Assembly: GCA_028869385.1 (NCBI GenBank)
Contig: JAGWSR010000069.1
Location: 1-47,658, forward strand
Length of the DNA: 47,658 bases
Origin: a bacterium
GTDB taxonomy: Bacteria > Vulcanimicrobiota > Vulcanimicrobiia > Vulcanimicrobiales > Vulcanimicrobiaceae
Reading direction: 5' to 3'
The notes under the pieces are model-generated. The model did not search any database. It was not told the DNA's origin and saw only the letters and a list, made by a program, of their open reading frames with translations. The translations under genes and the position numbers were made by a program. This document shows, piece by piece, positions 1 to 8,382 of this stretch. Numbering within the stretch: position 1 is the stretch's first letter; every line of letters begins with the position of its first letter.

Positions 1-57
1 GGCTTGCACTGTGTCGGCTTGGGCTTGCACTGTGTCGGCTTGGGCTTGTTTTGTGTC
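1..57. repeat. 21-bp tandem repeat, 2.7 copies
   Basis: Two perfect copies of a 21-bp unit (GGCTTGCACTGTGTCGGCTT + G) occupy 1-21 and 22-42, and a degenerate third copy runs to about 57. It abuts a copy of the dispersed repeat at 53-78. The period is a multiple of three, so the frame read on the minus strand gains QAQADTV heptads without a frameshift. The array probably continues outside the window. Confidence 0.85.
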
Positions 58-186
58 ACCCTGAGCTTGTCGAAGGGGCGCCAGGCGGTGCTGCAGGCGT
101 ATCAAGGCAGTGCCCAGCGCGAAGAAGAGCGCGCCGAGCGCGAAGACGCCGAGGAAGACGAAGATCGCGGGGTTATTCGACAGCAA
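1..186 (-). CDS. Small single-pass membrane protein, partial (C-terminus beyond window)
   Basis: A frame open from a TTG at 186 to the window edge (62 codons without a stop) starts 14 nt inside the end of the giant Ig-repeat gene. Its beginning is LLSNNPAIFVFLGVFALG followed by ALFFALGTALIRL, a convincing transmembrane helix ending in basic residues. The helix is followed by QHRLAPLRQAQGDT and then a repeated QAQADTV heptad. The tail is encoded by a copy of the dispersed repeat and its 21-bp tandem extension, so the repeat has been absorbed in frame. Start choice is weak: no Shine-Dalgarno is visible, and translation would have to be coupled to the preceding gene. No family is recognised. By position it is the fourth gene of the operon with the two Ig-repeat proteins and may be their second membrane partner. 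The hydrophobic stretch is the only strong evidence for coding. Confidence 0.4.
   Translation of the reverse strand, partial: MLSNNPAIFVFLGVFALGALFFALGTALIRLQHRLAPLRQAQGDTKQAQADTVQAQADTVQA
53..78 (+). repeat. Dispersed repeat unit (CACCCTGAGC...GTCGAAGGG family)
   Basis: One copy of the window's dispersed element: GTGTCACCCTGAGCTTG followed by TCGAAGGGG. The same core recurs near 18.2-18.6, 19.4-19.9 and 31.6 kb. Here it falls inside the open frame of the partial membrane protein and encodes PLRQAQGDT on the minus strand. Confidence 0.85.
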
Positions 187-3100
187 GATGAGCGGCGCCG
201 CGCAGTGCTTCCAGCACGTGCGCGAGCGCTTCGTCGAGCGTACGGTTGACGCTCGACGTGAGGACGCGATGGAACTCTTCGATCGGAAGTTCGTTGAGCA
301 CCGAGAAGACGTTGAGTAACTCCGCGCGGTAGGCTTCGAGGTCGTCGGAGCGCTCGCCGTCGTGATAGATCGTCGTCCCGAGCAACTGCGCGTTGATGAG
401 CCACGGTACGACCGCGCCGACCGGCGCGGTCTCGAGCTCGGGCAGCAGCGCGCGCACCACGTCGAGTTCGACGCCGCCGACGATGCGCACCATACCGCTC
501 GGCGCCGGTTGCGGCGATGCCGACGGCGCGAAGGCCAAGTCGTCGACGAGCGCGCGCATCGCTTCGCGGCCTTCACGATCTTCGATATCTTTGCCGGTGA
601 TCGTGAGGCGCGGCATGCGTAAGCGCACGAAGAGCTTTTCGAGCGGCGCGCGCAAGGCACGGCTGGCGCTTGCGAAGGTGGCGCTGACCTGCGCGGGCGC
701 GCCGAGCGCGTGCTCCGGAAAGAGCATGCGCAGCGCAAAGAGGTGCTGCACGAGCCCGCCCGCGCTGTCGCTGCGTTCGAGCATGCGAATCGTGTTGGTC
801 AGACGCTCCGCGCTGAAATCCACGTAGAGCAGCGGCGTCGGAAGTTCGGCGCTCGCCCCAATGGCGGACTGTACCGTCTCGGGGAGCACCGGCTGCGCCG
901 CGACGATCTCCGCGATCGCTCGCGGCGGCGTCGGCGCTTCGGGCGCGGGGGCGGGGGCGGGGGCGGCGAGCGCCTCGGGTTCGCGCGGCGCGTCGAACGC
1001 TTCGGCCGGGGCGGAAACCGGAAAGATGCGCGCGATCGAGATCGGCGTTCCCGCCGTCGATTCGCTCAAGCTGGGTGCCGACTGCACGCGCACGGTCGGC
1101 GCGACGACGGCGTGCGTCATACCGTCGGCCCATTCGAGTACGGCGCGCGTGTCGAGCGGCGTGCCCGCGGCGAGCGGCGACATCACCATCATCTCCCAGC
1201 GCAAGCGTAACTCGACGCCGGGATTCACGTCGGCGAGCACGAGTCCGCGCGCCGACCAAAGCTGCGAGGTGCCGGCGTCGTCGCCGAGCACGATGCCGTT
1301 CAAAAAAGTGGAAGACGGCACGTACACCGCGAGGTTCGTCGGCACGACGCGCACCGTCAAACGGTCGGCCGGACCGTCGCCGTCGTTACGCAAGCGCAAT
1401 TCGTAGAAGAGGCGTTCGCCCGCGTTCACCGTCTCCGACGGAATCGCGAAGAGCTGCGTGCTGGCTGCAAATTGCGCCTGTGCGAACGTCGGTACCTCGA
1501 GCGGCGCAAACTGGACCGGCGTGATCCCGCGTCCGTGCAGCCATCCGTCGAGTTGCAACGTGCGCGCGCCGCTCGTTCCCGCGAGCAGGCGCAACGTGAT
1601 GCGCGCTTCGTGCGTGGATTCGGCCGGAATATCCGGCAGCGCGAGACCGTCGCGATCGCGACGCGCGTCGACGGCGCGCTCGATGGCGAGATCCGGCGGT
1701 AGCGTGAGCGAGAGCCGCGCGTCGCGCAGCACGTCGCTGCCGGCATTGTGCACGCGCGCGATCACGTCCACGGTGCGATGCGGACGCAGCGGTTCGTGCG
1801 CGGCGAGCTCCCATCCGACGCTCTCGACGTGCGGGCGCGAACGCACCACGATCGTCGCCGTTCCGAGATCCACGCCGCCGTCGGCGTGTTCGAGAATGAC
1901 GCCGAGCGTCGCGTTCGAACGATCGGCGACGCGCGACGCGATGCGCGCGCGCACCGTAAAGATGCGTTCGAGGTGCGGCTGCACGACGCCGAGCGCGATC
2001 GGCTCGCCATAGGCGAAGAGCTCGTCGCCCTCGCCCACGCGAACCTCGGTCAGTTGCAGGCCCGGCGCGATGCGCAGCGAGACGTCGGATTCGGGCGCGG
2101 TGCCATCGTTATAGACGTGAATCGCGAACGAGACCTCTTCGCGCGCGTGCGCGATTCCGCGATCGGCTTCGACGAAGTTGCGCGCGCGGCTGAAGCGCGG
2201 CGCGACGCGCACCGCGAGTCGGCGCGCGAAGGCACGCTCGCCGGTCTTCCATCGCAGCGTCGCATCCACCGGAAGCGCGGTCGCCCCCGGCGCGGGGACG
2301 GCGACGGTCGCGGCGATGCCGACCTCGACCATGCGTCCCGCCGGCATCGCGCCGAGCGCGAAGTTCAATCCCTCGATGGCGTCGTCGCCGACGGGTTGAC
2401 CGTCGACGTGCGCCGAGCCCGGCGCGTAGATGAGGCCCGGCGGCAACGCGAAGGCGATCTGCACGCGCTCCGCGATTCCGGTGCCGACGTTGATGGCGCG
2501 CACGACCATGGGCACGCGCATGCCCGGCGTCACCACGTCATCGCACTGCAGCACGAGCGCGGTCTCGTCGCCGCCGAAATCCACCGGCGACACGACCACG
2601 ATCTCGGCCGACGCGATCGCGAATTCGCTCGTCTCGCGCGAACCCACGCTGCCCGCGGCGCGAATGCGCGTGCCGTCGACGAGCGGCGAATCGATCGTCG
2701 CCTGATACTCGACGAGCACCGACTGCTCCGGCGCGAGCCGCTCGCTCGCGATCGTGGTGCGGTCGTAGTCGAACGCTTCGCCCTCGACGCCCGCCACCAC
2801 GCGCCCGTCGATGCGCGCGCTATGCGCCACGTAACTCGTGTACTCGGGGACGGGCAGCATCACCACGACGTCGTGCGCGCTCGACGAACCCGTGTTGCGC
2901 ACGGTCGCGCGTACGGTGATGACGTCGCCGGGCTTGGGCTGCGGCGGCGCCGAGAGCGTGACCAGCGTCGCGCTGTTCTGCAATTCGGGCCGGCTGCGCA
3001 CCGTGACGCGCTCGACGTTCGATGCGGCGAGATCGGTCTGATCGGTTACGAGCGCCGCTTGAAAACGCAGCACGCTCGCGTCTTCGATGGTGTCGTTCAC

Positions 3101-3427
3101 GCGGAAGGTACAGGTGACGCGGCGCGCGCCGTTCGGCTCGAGATCGGCGACCGGAGCGCCGTGAGGATCGACGAACGAGGCCCCTTCGACCAGCGGCGCG
3201 TCGTCGATGAAATCTCCGCCTTCGACGTGCTCGACGCCCTGAGGATGCGCGAAACGCACGCGGACACCGGTTGCCGCCGCGCCGCCGAGGTTCGAAAACG
3301 AGAACTGGACGCGGATCGTGTCGCCCGGCTGCGCGCTACGCGCAGGCTCGACGACGAGCGTGCGCAGGGTCTCGCCCAAAGCGGGAGATCCGGGAGCGAA
3401 GAGACCGGTCAACGACGTCGGAGCCAC
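173..3427 (-). CDS. Giant Ig-like repeat protein (DUF11/CARDB-like), paralogue 1
   Basis: About 1,084 aa. I start at the GTG at 3427 because GGAAAGGAAGG lies just upstream and the N-terminus (LFAPGSPALGETLRTLVV) then aligns with the paralogue at 3873-7112; the frame is open further upstream, but in low-complexity Arg-rich shadow sequence. Roughly six repeats of 110-140 aa each begin with a pattern like PGDxIxVxxxxxNxGxxxAxxVxV and continue to LPxGLxYAPGSAxVDGxPV. This is typical of DUF11/CARDB/'conserved repeat' beta-sandwich domains. A Pro/Ala-rich linker (about residues 770-830) leads to a helical C-terminal domain (QHLFALRMLFPE, LEKLFVRLRMPRLTI, VVPWLINAQLLGTTIY) also present in the paralogue. 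There is no signal peptide, transmembrane helix, lipobox or sorting motif, which is odd for a fold usually found outside cells. Function unknown; the operon context suggests a structural or scaffold role with two small membrane proteins. Confidence 0.85.
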   Translation of the reverse strand: MAPTSLTGLFAPGSPALGETLRTLVVEPARSAQPGDTIRVQFSFSNLGGAAATGVRVRFAHPQGVEHVEGGDFIDDAPLVEGASFVDPHGAPVADLEPNGARRVTCTFRVNDTIEDASVLRFQAALVTDQTDLAASNVERVTVRSRPELQNSATLVTLSAPPQPKPGDVITVRATVRNTGSSSAHDVVVMLPVPEYTSYVAHSARIDGRVVAGVEGEAFDYDRTTIASERLAPEQSVLVEYQATIDSPLVDGTRIRAAGSVGSRETSEFAIASAEIVVVSPVDFGGDETALVLQCDDVVTPGMRVPMVVRAINVGTGIAERVQIAFALPPGLIYAPGSAHVDGQPVGDDAIEGLNFALGAMPAGRMVEVGIAATVAVPAPGATALPVDATLRWKTGERAFARRLAVRVAPRFSRARNFVEADRGIAHAREEVSFAIHVYNDGTAPESDVSLRIAPGLQLTEVRVGEGDELFAYGEPIALGVVQPHLERIFTVRARIASRVADRSNATLGVILEHADGGVDLGTATIVVRSRPHVESVGWELAAHEPLRPHRTVDVIARVHNAGSDVLRDARLSLTLPPDLAIERAVDARRDRDGLALPDIPAESTHEARITLRLLAGTSGARTLQLDGWLHGRGITPVQFAPLEVPTFAQAQFAASTQLFAIPSETVNAGERLFYELRLRNDGDGPADRLTVRVVPTNLAVYVPSSTFLNGIVLGDDAGTSQLWSARGLVLADVNPGVELRLRWEMMVMSPLAAGTPLDTRAVLEWADGMTHAVVAPTVRVQSAPSLSESTAGTPISIARIFPVSAPAEAFDAPREPEALAAPAPAPAPEAPTPPRAIAEIVAAQPVLPETVQSAIGASAELPTPLLYVDFSAERLTNTIRMLERSDSAGGLVQHLFALRMLFPEHALGAPAQVSATFASASRALRAPLEKLFVRLRMPRLTITGKDIEDREGREAMRALVDDLAFAPSASPQPAPSGMVRIVGGVELDVVRALLPELETAPVGAVVPWLINAQLLGTTIYHDGERSDDLEAYRAELLNVFSVLNELPIEEFHRVLTSSVNRTLDEALAHVLEALRGAAHLAVE

Positions 3428-3471
3428 GAGCCTTCCTTTCCCTTCGCCGGGCCGTGCAACCTCGAAGTGCG

Positions 3472-3876
3472 TCAGTCGAGGAGCGCGAGTGTCTGCGCGA
3501 TGCGGTCGGCGCGCGGTCCGGGATTGCGCGCGAGGAAGGCTTCGACCGCGGCGCGGCGGCCGCTCGCGGCGAGCGCGTGCGCCGCCGCGGTGGCCACCGC
3601 GTCGGCCGGATCGTCGAGGGCATGTTCGAGGAGCCGCCGCGAGCGTTCGTCGTCGAGCGCGGCGACCGCGAAGACGAGGTCGCAACGACGCGATTCGGAG
3701 AGGCCGGCAAACTCGTCGCCGGCCTCCTGCGTCCACGCGGTCGAGGTCTGGAGCGGCGGACCCTCAGGACGCCGCACCGGCTCCGCCGGCGCACGGCGCG
3801 GCGCGAAGTACGCGTACGCGCCGATCGCGAGGCCCGCGAGCAGCACGAGGACGAGCGCCGCGGTCATGCCGCTCAT
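3472..3876 (-). CDS. Small membrane-anchored helical-repeat protein
   Basis: 134 aa. An N-terminal transmembrane segment (TAALVLVLLAGLAIGAYAYF) is followed by a Pro-rich linker of about 25 residues. The rest is a small helical domain with HEAT-like character: a short helix at SRRCDLVFAVAALDD, then RRLLEHALDDPADAVATAAA, then AVEAFLARNPGPRADRIAQT. The ATG overlaps the stop of the upstream giant gene by four bases (ATGA), and the next giant gene begins 44 nt downstream with its own Shine-Dalgarno, so all three are one transcription unit. The topology (one N-terminal helix, helical domain presumably cytoplasmic) would suit an adaptor that tethers the signal-less Ig-repeat proteins to the inner membrane; this is inference. 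The HEAT resemblance rests on pattern only. Confidence 0.75.
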   Translation of the reverse strand: MSGMTAALVLVLLAGLAIGAYAYFAPRRAPAEPVRRPEGPPLQTSTAWTQEAGDEFAGLSESRRCDLVFAVAALDDERSRRLLEHALDDPADAVATAAAHALAASGRRAAVEAFLARNPGPRADRIAQTLALLD

Positions 3877-6800
3877 CGTTCGGATGCGCCCGCGTGCAAC
3901 GACGTGCGAACCACGTCGAGCGCGGCATCGAGCGTCACGTCACGACGGCGCTGCAGCGCGTCGAGAAACTCGCTCGCCTCGGTTTCGGCGAGTTCGTCGA
4001 AGCGCGCGACGAGCCGCGTGCGATAATGCGCCAACTGCGCGCTCGCGTCGGGCAAGAGCCGCGCCATGATCGCCCACGGCAGCGCGGTCGCGAGATCGCA
4101 CTCGCTCAAGCGCTCGGTGAGCTCGGCGAGCTCGTGCGGATCGAAACCGCCGCGCAAGGTGAGCGCCGCGCCCGGCATCTCGGCCGGCGTGCCGCGCACG
4201 CCGCTGACGTCGTGCAGTAGGCGCTCGAGCGTCGCGCGCAGCGACGGCGTCTCCACGTCGCGCGGCGCGATCACGCGATCCGGCACCTGGAGTTTGATGA
4301 AGAGTCGATCGGTCTCGTCGCGCAACGCTTCGCGCATCGAGGCGGTCGCGCCGAGGTGCGTGTCGCCGATCGCTTCGGGGAAGAACGCCCGGATCGCGAA
4401 GAGGTGGGTCACCAACCCTTCGAAGCGCGCCTCGTCGAGAAAGCGCAGAACCCGCGCGTGGCGCTCCGACGTAAAACTCACCGAGACGCCGACGCGTCCG
4501 CTCGCAATCGCTCCGTCGAAGACGCCGCCGTCGCTCCCAACGAGCGCCGGAACCTCATCGTCGTCCACCCACGAGCGCGGCGGTTCCGCCGCCGCCACCG
4601 GCGTCGCCGGCGGAAGCTCGACGAACCGATCTTCGGTGAGCGCCTTCACGCCGCCGAAGGACGGGCCGATCATGCCGTCGAGTCCGAACGGCAGACCGGG
4701 GATCGCATTCGCGAAGACCGGCGCCGCGCGCACCTTGAGATCGTTCGACGCGATCTCGTCCGCTCGTTCGCCGTCGTAGGCGACTAGCGCGAGCCGCGCG
4801 AGCGTCTCGCCCGCGCCGAGATCGTTGTGCGCGACGTCGCGCCAGCGAATGGTAGCCTCGACGCCGGGATCGACGTCGTTGAGCACGATGCCGCGCTCGC
4901 TCGCGAGCGCGGAGCGCACGCCGACGTCGCGAATCGGAACGTCGTTGACGGTCGTCGAGTTCGGAACGTAGATCAGCGACGACGGCTGCTCGCAACGAAT
5001 CTGCACGCGACGCGCGGGGCCGTCGCCGCCGTTGCGAACGTGGAGCACCCACTCGATCGTCTCGCCCGCGTCGACTACGTCGCCCGGTACGCTGCGCAGC
5101 GTGCCGACGGAGAAATCAGGCTCCGCCGTCGTCGCGATCGTCAGACGTTCGAGCGGCACGGGCAGCATCGCATCGGCGGTCAGCACCGCGTCGATCGTCA
5201 CCGGAAACTCTTTGGCCAGACTACGCAACAACCGCAGCCCCAATCGCGCCTCGACGCTCGCGCCGGGCGGCACTTCGCCGAAGACGAGTTTGGATTTTTC
5301 GCGCGTCGCGCCATCGACGGTTTCGAGCCGCGCTTCGGGCGAGACGTAGAGGCGAACGCGCACGTTGTGCGCGATGTCGCTGCCGACGTTCGTCAGACGA
5401 ACCGTGACGTCGGCGAGTTGATTCGGGCGAAGAACCTCGCCGCTCTCGAGGTGCAGCTTCGAGCTTGCCGCAGCGAAGGCGGGATGCGAGTCAACGCGCC
5501 ACGTCACGTCGCCGAGCGTCGTCTCGCCGAGCTCGCGCGAGTGCGCGCTCGCGCCGACGCGTAGTTCGCTGCGATCGGGATAGGGTGCGCGAACGCGCGC
5601 GCGGAGTGCGAAGCGGCGTTGCGCGTAGGGTTCGAGCACGCCGACCTCGGCGGCGTCGCCGTCGAGCGTGACGCGCCCGTTGCGTTCGTAGAGACGAACC
5701 TCTTCGAGAGCCGGATCGAGACGCAGGTGCAGCACGACGTCGCTCGCCGCGGCGCTGCCGTCGTTGGCGAGCACGATCGTCGCCTCGAGCTCTTCACCCG
5801 GATGCACCGTCTCCGCGCCGGCGCGCGCGATCGTGTTGCGGCGCGCCGCCAGCGCGGGCTCCGCGCGAATCGCGACCGTGCGCTCGAATCGACGCTCGGC
5901 ACCCTCGCCGGGTTGCCAGGCGAGCGTCGCCGTGAGGTCGAGCGTCGTGCCTTCGGGCAGCGGCGCGCTTACGACGGCTTCGCAGCGCAGCTCGACGCTC
6001 TCGTCGGCATCGATCCGTCCGAGATCGAAGAGCAGGCCCTTCTTCGACTCGCGCACGGGACGCCCGTCGATCTGGGAGGCACCGCGGACCGGCAGCAGTG
6101 CGTCGGGCAGCGCGAGCGTTGCGCTCACGCTCTCGGCAGCGGCGGTTCCGGCGTTATGCGCGGTGAGCACGAGCGTGACGCGCTGACCCGGACGCACGTC
6201 GTGCGCCGGCTCGACCACGAAGGTCGTGCGGTCGTCGCCGAAGTCGGGGGCCGCGCGCACGACGAGCGTGGCGGGCTCGATCTCGAAGGCGGCGGTCTCC
6301 TGCGATGCGACCTGCGCGCGCGCCACGATCGCGGTGCCGTCTTCGAGCGGCGATGCGATCCGGACGCGATAGACGAGCGTCGCGCTCGCACTCGCGGCGA
6401 GCGACGGCGCGACGATCGGCGCGTAGAGCCGGTCGAAGGGCAGGCCGAAATCGCGCTCGATCTCGCGACCGTTCACGCGCGCCGAATTGGGCACGTAGGT
6501 CGCGTGCTCGGGGATCGGCGCCACGACGACCACGTCGCGCGCGCTCGACTCGCCCGCGTTGTGCAGGCGCACGGTTATCTGGGCCTCGGTTCCGGGCGCG
6601 GGCTCGGAGCGCGGCTCGATCGCGATCGTGGTGAGCGCGTTCCGCAGCTGCGGGCGGCTGCGAGCGATGAGCCGGACGACGTTCGAGCCGACCGGTGGTA
6701 CTTCGAACGAGGCCACGGCCGCTTGCAGCTCGATCGTGGTACCGTTCTCGATGGCGCCCGCCACGCTGTACGCGATCTCGATGCGCCGCTCTTGACCGGG

Positions 6801-7112
6801 TGCCACGTCACCGATGTGGGCTCCGCTGCGTGCGAGCAGCGGCGAGTTCCCCGCTTCGTCGTCGAGATCGACGCCGTCGAGTTGACCCGTCCCCACCAGA
6901 TAGACGAGACCGTCGGGAAGATTGAAACGCACGCGGACGCCCGTCGCGGGCGCGCCGCCTTGATTGCGGAACGTGAACGTGGCGCGCACCGTCATTCCAG
7001 GTTCCAACTCGCGGTCGGGCGAAACGACGAGCGTTCGGAGGCCCTCCGGCAGCGTCGGTGCTCCTGGCGCGAAAACTTCCGACAGGGTGCGCATGACGCG
7101 CGTTTCGCGCAT
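3873..7112 (-). CDS. Giant Ig-like repeat protein (DUF11/CARDB-like), paralogue 2
   Basis: About 1,079 aa from the ATG at 7112 (AAGGTGG lies 10 nt upstream; a GTG at 7160 and an ATG at 7094 are in frame). The layout matches the product of 173-3427. About six beta-sandwich repeats each start with PGxxVxxxxxxxNxG, for example EPGMTVRATFTFRNQGGAPA, RPGQRVTLVLTAHNAGTAAA and HPGEELEATIVLANDGSAAA. A linker and a helical C-terminal domain follow (THLFAIRAFFPEAIGD, DRLFIKLQVPDRVIAPRDVE, TALPWAIMARLLPDAS). No signal peptide, membrane helix or anchor is seen. The pair evidently arose by tandem duplication and has diverged. It is the first gene of its operon and is divergent from the aminotransferase across a 64-bp gap. 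A TATTGT -10-like element lies near 7159-7164 on this strand. Function unknown. Confidence 0.85.
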   Translation of the reverse strand: MRETRVMRTLSEVFAPGAPTLPEGLRTLVVSPDRELEPGMTVRATFTFRNQGGAPATGVRVRFNLPDGLVYLVGTGQLDGVDLDDEAGNSPLLARSGAHIGDVAPGQERRIEIAYSVAGAIENGTTIELQAAVASFEVPPVGSNVVRLIARSRPQLRNALTTIAIEPRSEPAPGTEAQITVRLHNAGESSARDVVVVAPIPEHATYVPNSARVNGREIERDFGLPFDRLYAPIVAPSLAASASATLVYRVRIASPLEDGTAIVARAQVASQETAAFEIEPATLVVRAAPDFGDDRTTFVVEPAHDVRPGQRVTLVLTAHNAGTAAAESVSATLALPDALLPVRGASQIDGRPVRESKKGLLFDLGRIDADESVELRCEAVVSAPLPEGTTLDLTATLAWQPGEGAERRFERTVAIRAEPALAARRNTIARAGAETVHPGEELEATIVLANDGSAAASDVVLHLRLDPALEEVRLYERNGRVTLDGDAAEVGVLEPYAQRRFALRARVRAPYPDRSELRVGASAHSRELGETTLGDVTWRVDSHPAFAAASSKLHLESGEVLRPNQLADVTVRLTNVGSDIAHNVRVRLYVSPEARLETVDGATREKSKLVFGEVPPGASVEARLGLRLLRSLAKEFPVTIDAVLTADAMLPVPLERLTIATTAEPDFSVGTLRSVPGDVVDAGETIEWVLHVRNGGDGPARRVQIRCEQPSSLIYVPNSTTVNDVPIRDVGVRSALASERGIVLNDVDPGVEATIRWRDVAHNDLGAGETLARLALVAYDGERADEIASNDLKVRAAPVFANAIPGLPFGLDGMIGPSFGGVKALTEDRFVELPPATPVAAAEPPRSWVDDDEVPALVGSDGGVFDGAIASGRVGVSVSFTSERHARVLRFLDEARFEGLVTHLFAIRAFFPEAIGDTHLGATASMREALRDETDRLFIKLQVPDRVIAPRDVETPSLRATLERLLHDVSGVRGTPAEMPGAALTLRGGFDPHELAELTERLSECDLATALPWAIMARLLPDASAQLAHYRTRLVARFDELAETEASEFLDALQRRRDVTLDAALDVVRTSLHAGASER

Positions 7113-7176
7113 GCCCGAGGGGCCACCTTGATGCACTTCGTTCACGATCACGGATCGCACAATAGAAGAGGTTCCA

Positions 7177-8373
7177 ATGCTCGCTGTTCATGAGAATCGC
7201 ATCGCGGACGCCGTCTCGCGTCTCGGCGCGGAAAACGCGTTCCAGGTGCTCGCGCGTGCGCGCGAGATCGAAGCGACCGGTCGTCGCGTCGTGCACATGG
7301 AGATCGGCGAGCCGGATTTCGACACGCCCGAGCACATCAAGAAGGCCGCCGTCGAATCGATGATGGCGCACGACACGCACTACACGCCCTCGGCCGGCAT
7401 CGTGGAGCTGCGCGAGACGATCGCCGAGTACGCGTCGCGTCTGCGCAAGATGCCGAAGGCCTACACCGCCGCGAACGTGACCGTGTCGCCGGGCGCGAAG
7501 CCGATCATTTGGAACATTCTCTCGGCGATCATCAATCCGGGCGACGACTTCATCTATTTCGACCCCGCCTATCCGGCCTACGGCTCCGCCTCGACCTACC
7601 TCCAGGCGAACGTCATCCGCATTCCGCTCCTCGAGTCGCGCAACTGGCGCATGGATCTCGACGAGCTCGCGAGCCGCGTGAGCGACAAGACCAAGGCGGT
7701 GGTGATCAACTCGCCGCACAACCCGACCGGCGGCGTGCTGATGCGCGAAGATCTCGAGCGCATCGCCGAACTCGCGCACAAGCACGACTTCTTGGTGATC
7801 TCCGACGAGATCTACAGCCGCAATTTCTACCTCGACAGCGACTTCGTCTCGATCGCGTCGTTGCCGGGCATGCAAGAGCGCACGATCATCGTCGACGGCT
7901 TCTCGAAGGCCTATGCGATGACGGGCTGGCGTCTCGGCTACGCGATCATGCCCGAGAAGCTCTGCCAAACGGTGACGCTCTTCAACAACAATACGTTCAG
8001 CTGCGTCGCGACCTTCGTGCAGAAGGCCGGTATCGCCGCGCTCACCGGGCCCGACGAACCCGTGCAGAAGATGAACGCGATCTTCCGCGAGCGCCGCGAC
8101 CGCCTGGTGACCGGCCTCAATCAGATCCCCGGCATGAGCTGCACGCTCCCCGAGGGTGCGTTCTACGCCTTCCCCAACGTGCAGCAGATCACGCAAGACG
8201 ATAAGGCGCTCGCGAGCTTCTTGTTGGAAGAGGGCGGCATCGCGTGCGGCGGCGGCTCGTCGTTCGGACCGGCCGGTAAGGGTTACCTGCGCTTCAGCTA
8301 CGCGGCGTCACTCGACGACATCGACTACGCGCTGGCGCAGATCCGCGACGTACTCCCCCGCTTCAAAGGCTAG
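7177..8373 (+). CDS. PLP-dependent aminotransferase, class I/II (aspartate-aminotransferase-like)
   Basis: 398 aa, full length for fold-type I aminotransferases. Visible landmarks are the N-terminal GEPDFDTPEHI, the substrate-side YTPSAGIVELRE, the cofactor motifs INSPHNPTGG and VISDEIYS, the Schiff-base lysine in DGFSKAYAMTGWRLGY (Lys244), and the carboxylate-binding arginine in GYLRFSYA (Arg372). These place it in the AspC/PatA-type subgroup that moves amino groups between amino acids and 2-oxo acids. The exact substrate cannot be told; aspartate, alanine and aromatic amino acids are all possible. The ATG has AGAAGAGG a few bases upstream. It is transcribed divergently from the Ig-repeat operon and ends 9 nt from the convergent solute-binding gene. 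It is not linked to a biosynthetic pathway here. Confidence 0.9.
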   Translation: MLAVHENRIADAVSRLGAENAFQVLARAREIEATGRRVVHMEIGEPDFDTPEHIKKAAVESMMAHDTHYTPSAGIVELRETIAEYASRLRKMPKAYTAANVTVSPGAKPIIWNILSAIINPGDDFIYFDPAYPAYGSASTYLQANVIRIPLLESRNWRMDLDELASRVSDKTKAVVINSPHNPTGGVLMREDLERIAELAHKHDFLVISDEIYSRNFYLDSDFVSIASLPGMQERTIIVDGFSKAYAMTGWRLGYAIMPEKLCQTVTLFNNNTFSCVATFVQKAGIAALTGPDEPVQKMNAIFRERRDRLVTGLNQIPGMSCTLPEGAFYAFPNVQQITQDDKALASFLLEEGGIACGGGSSFGPAGKGYLRFSYAASLDDIDYALAQIRDVLPRFKG

Positions 8374-8382
8374 CACGCGGGG

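Noticed and set aside
1748-4069. Long plus-strand open frame opposite the Ig-repeat genes
   Set aside because: Arg/His/Asp-rich shadow of the minus-strand genes in a high-GC genome; no domain, no ribosome site, and it crosses two real genes.
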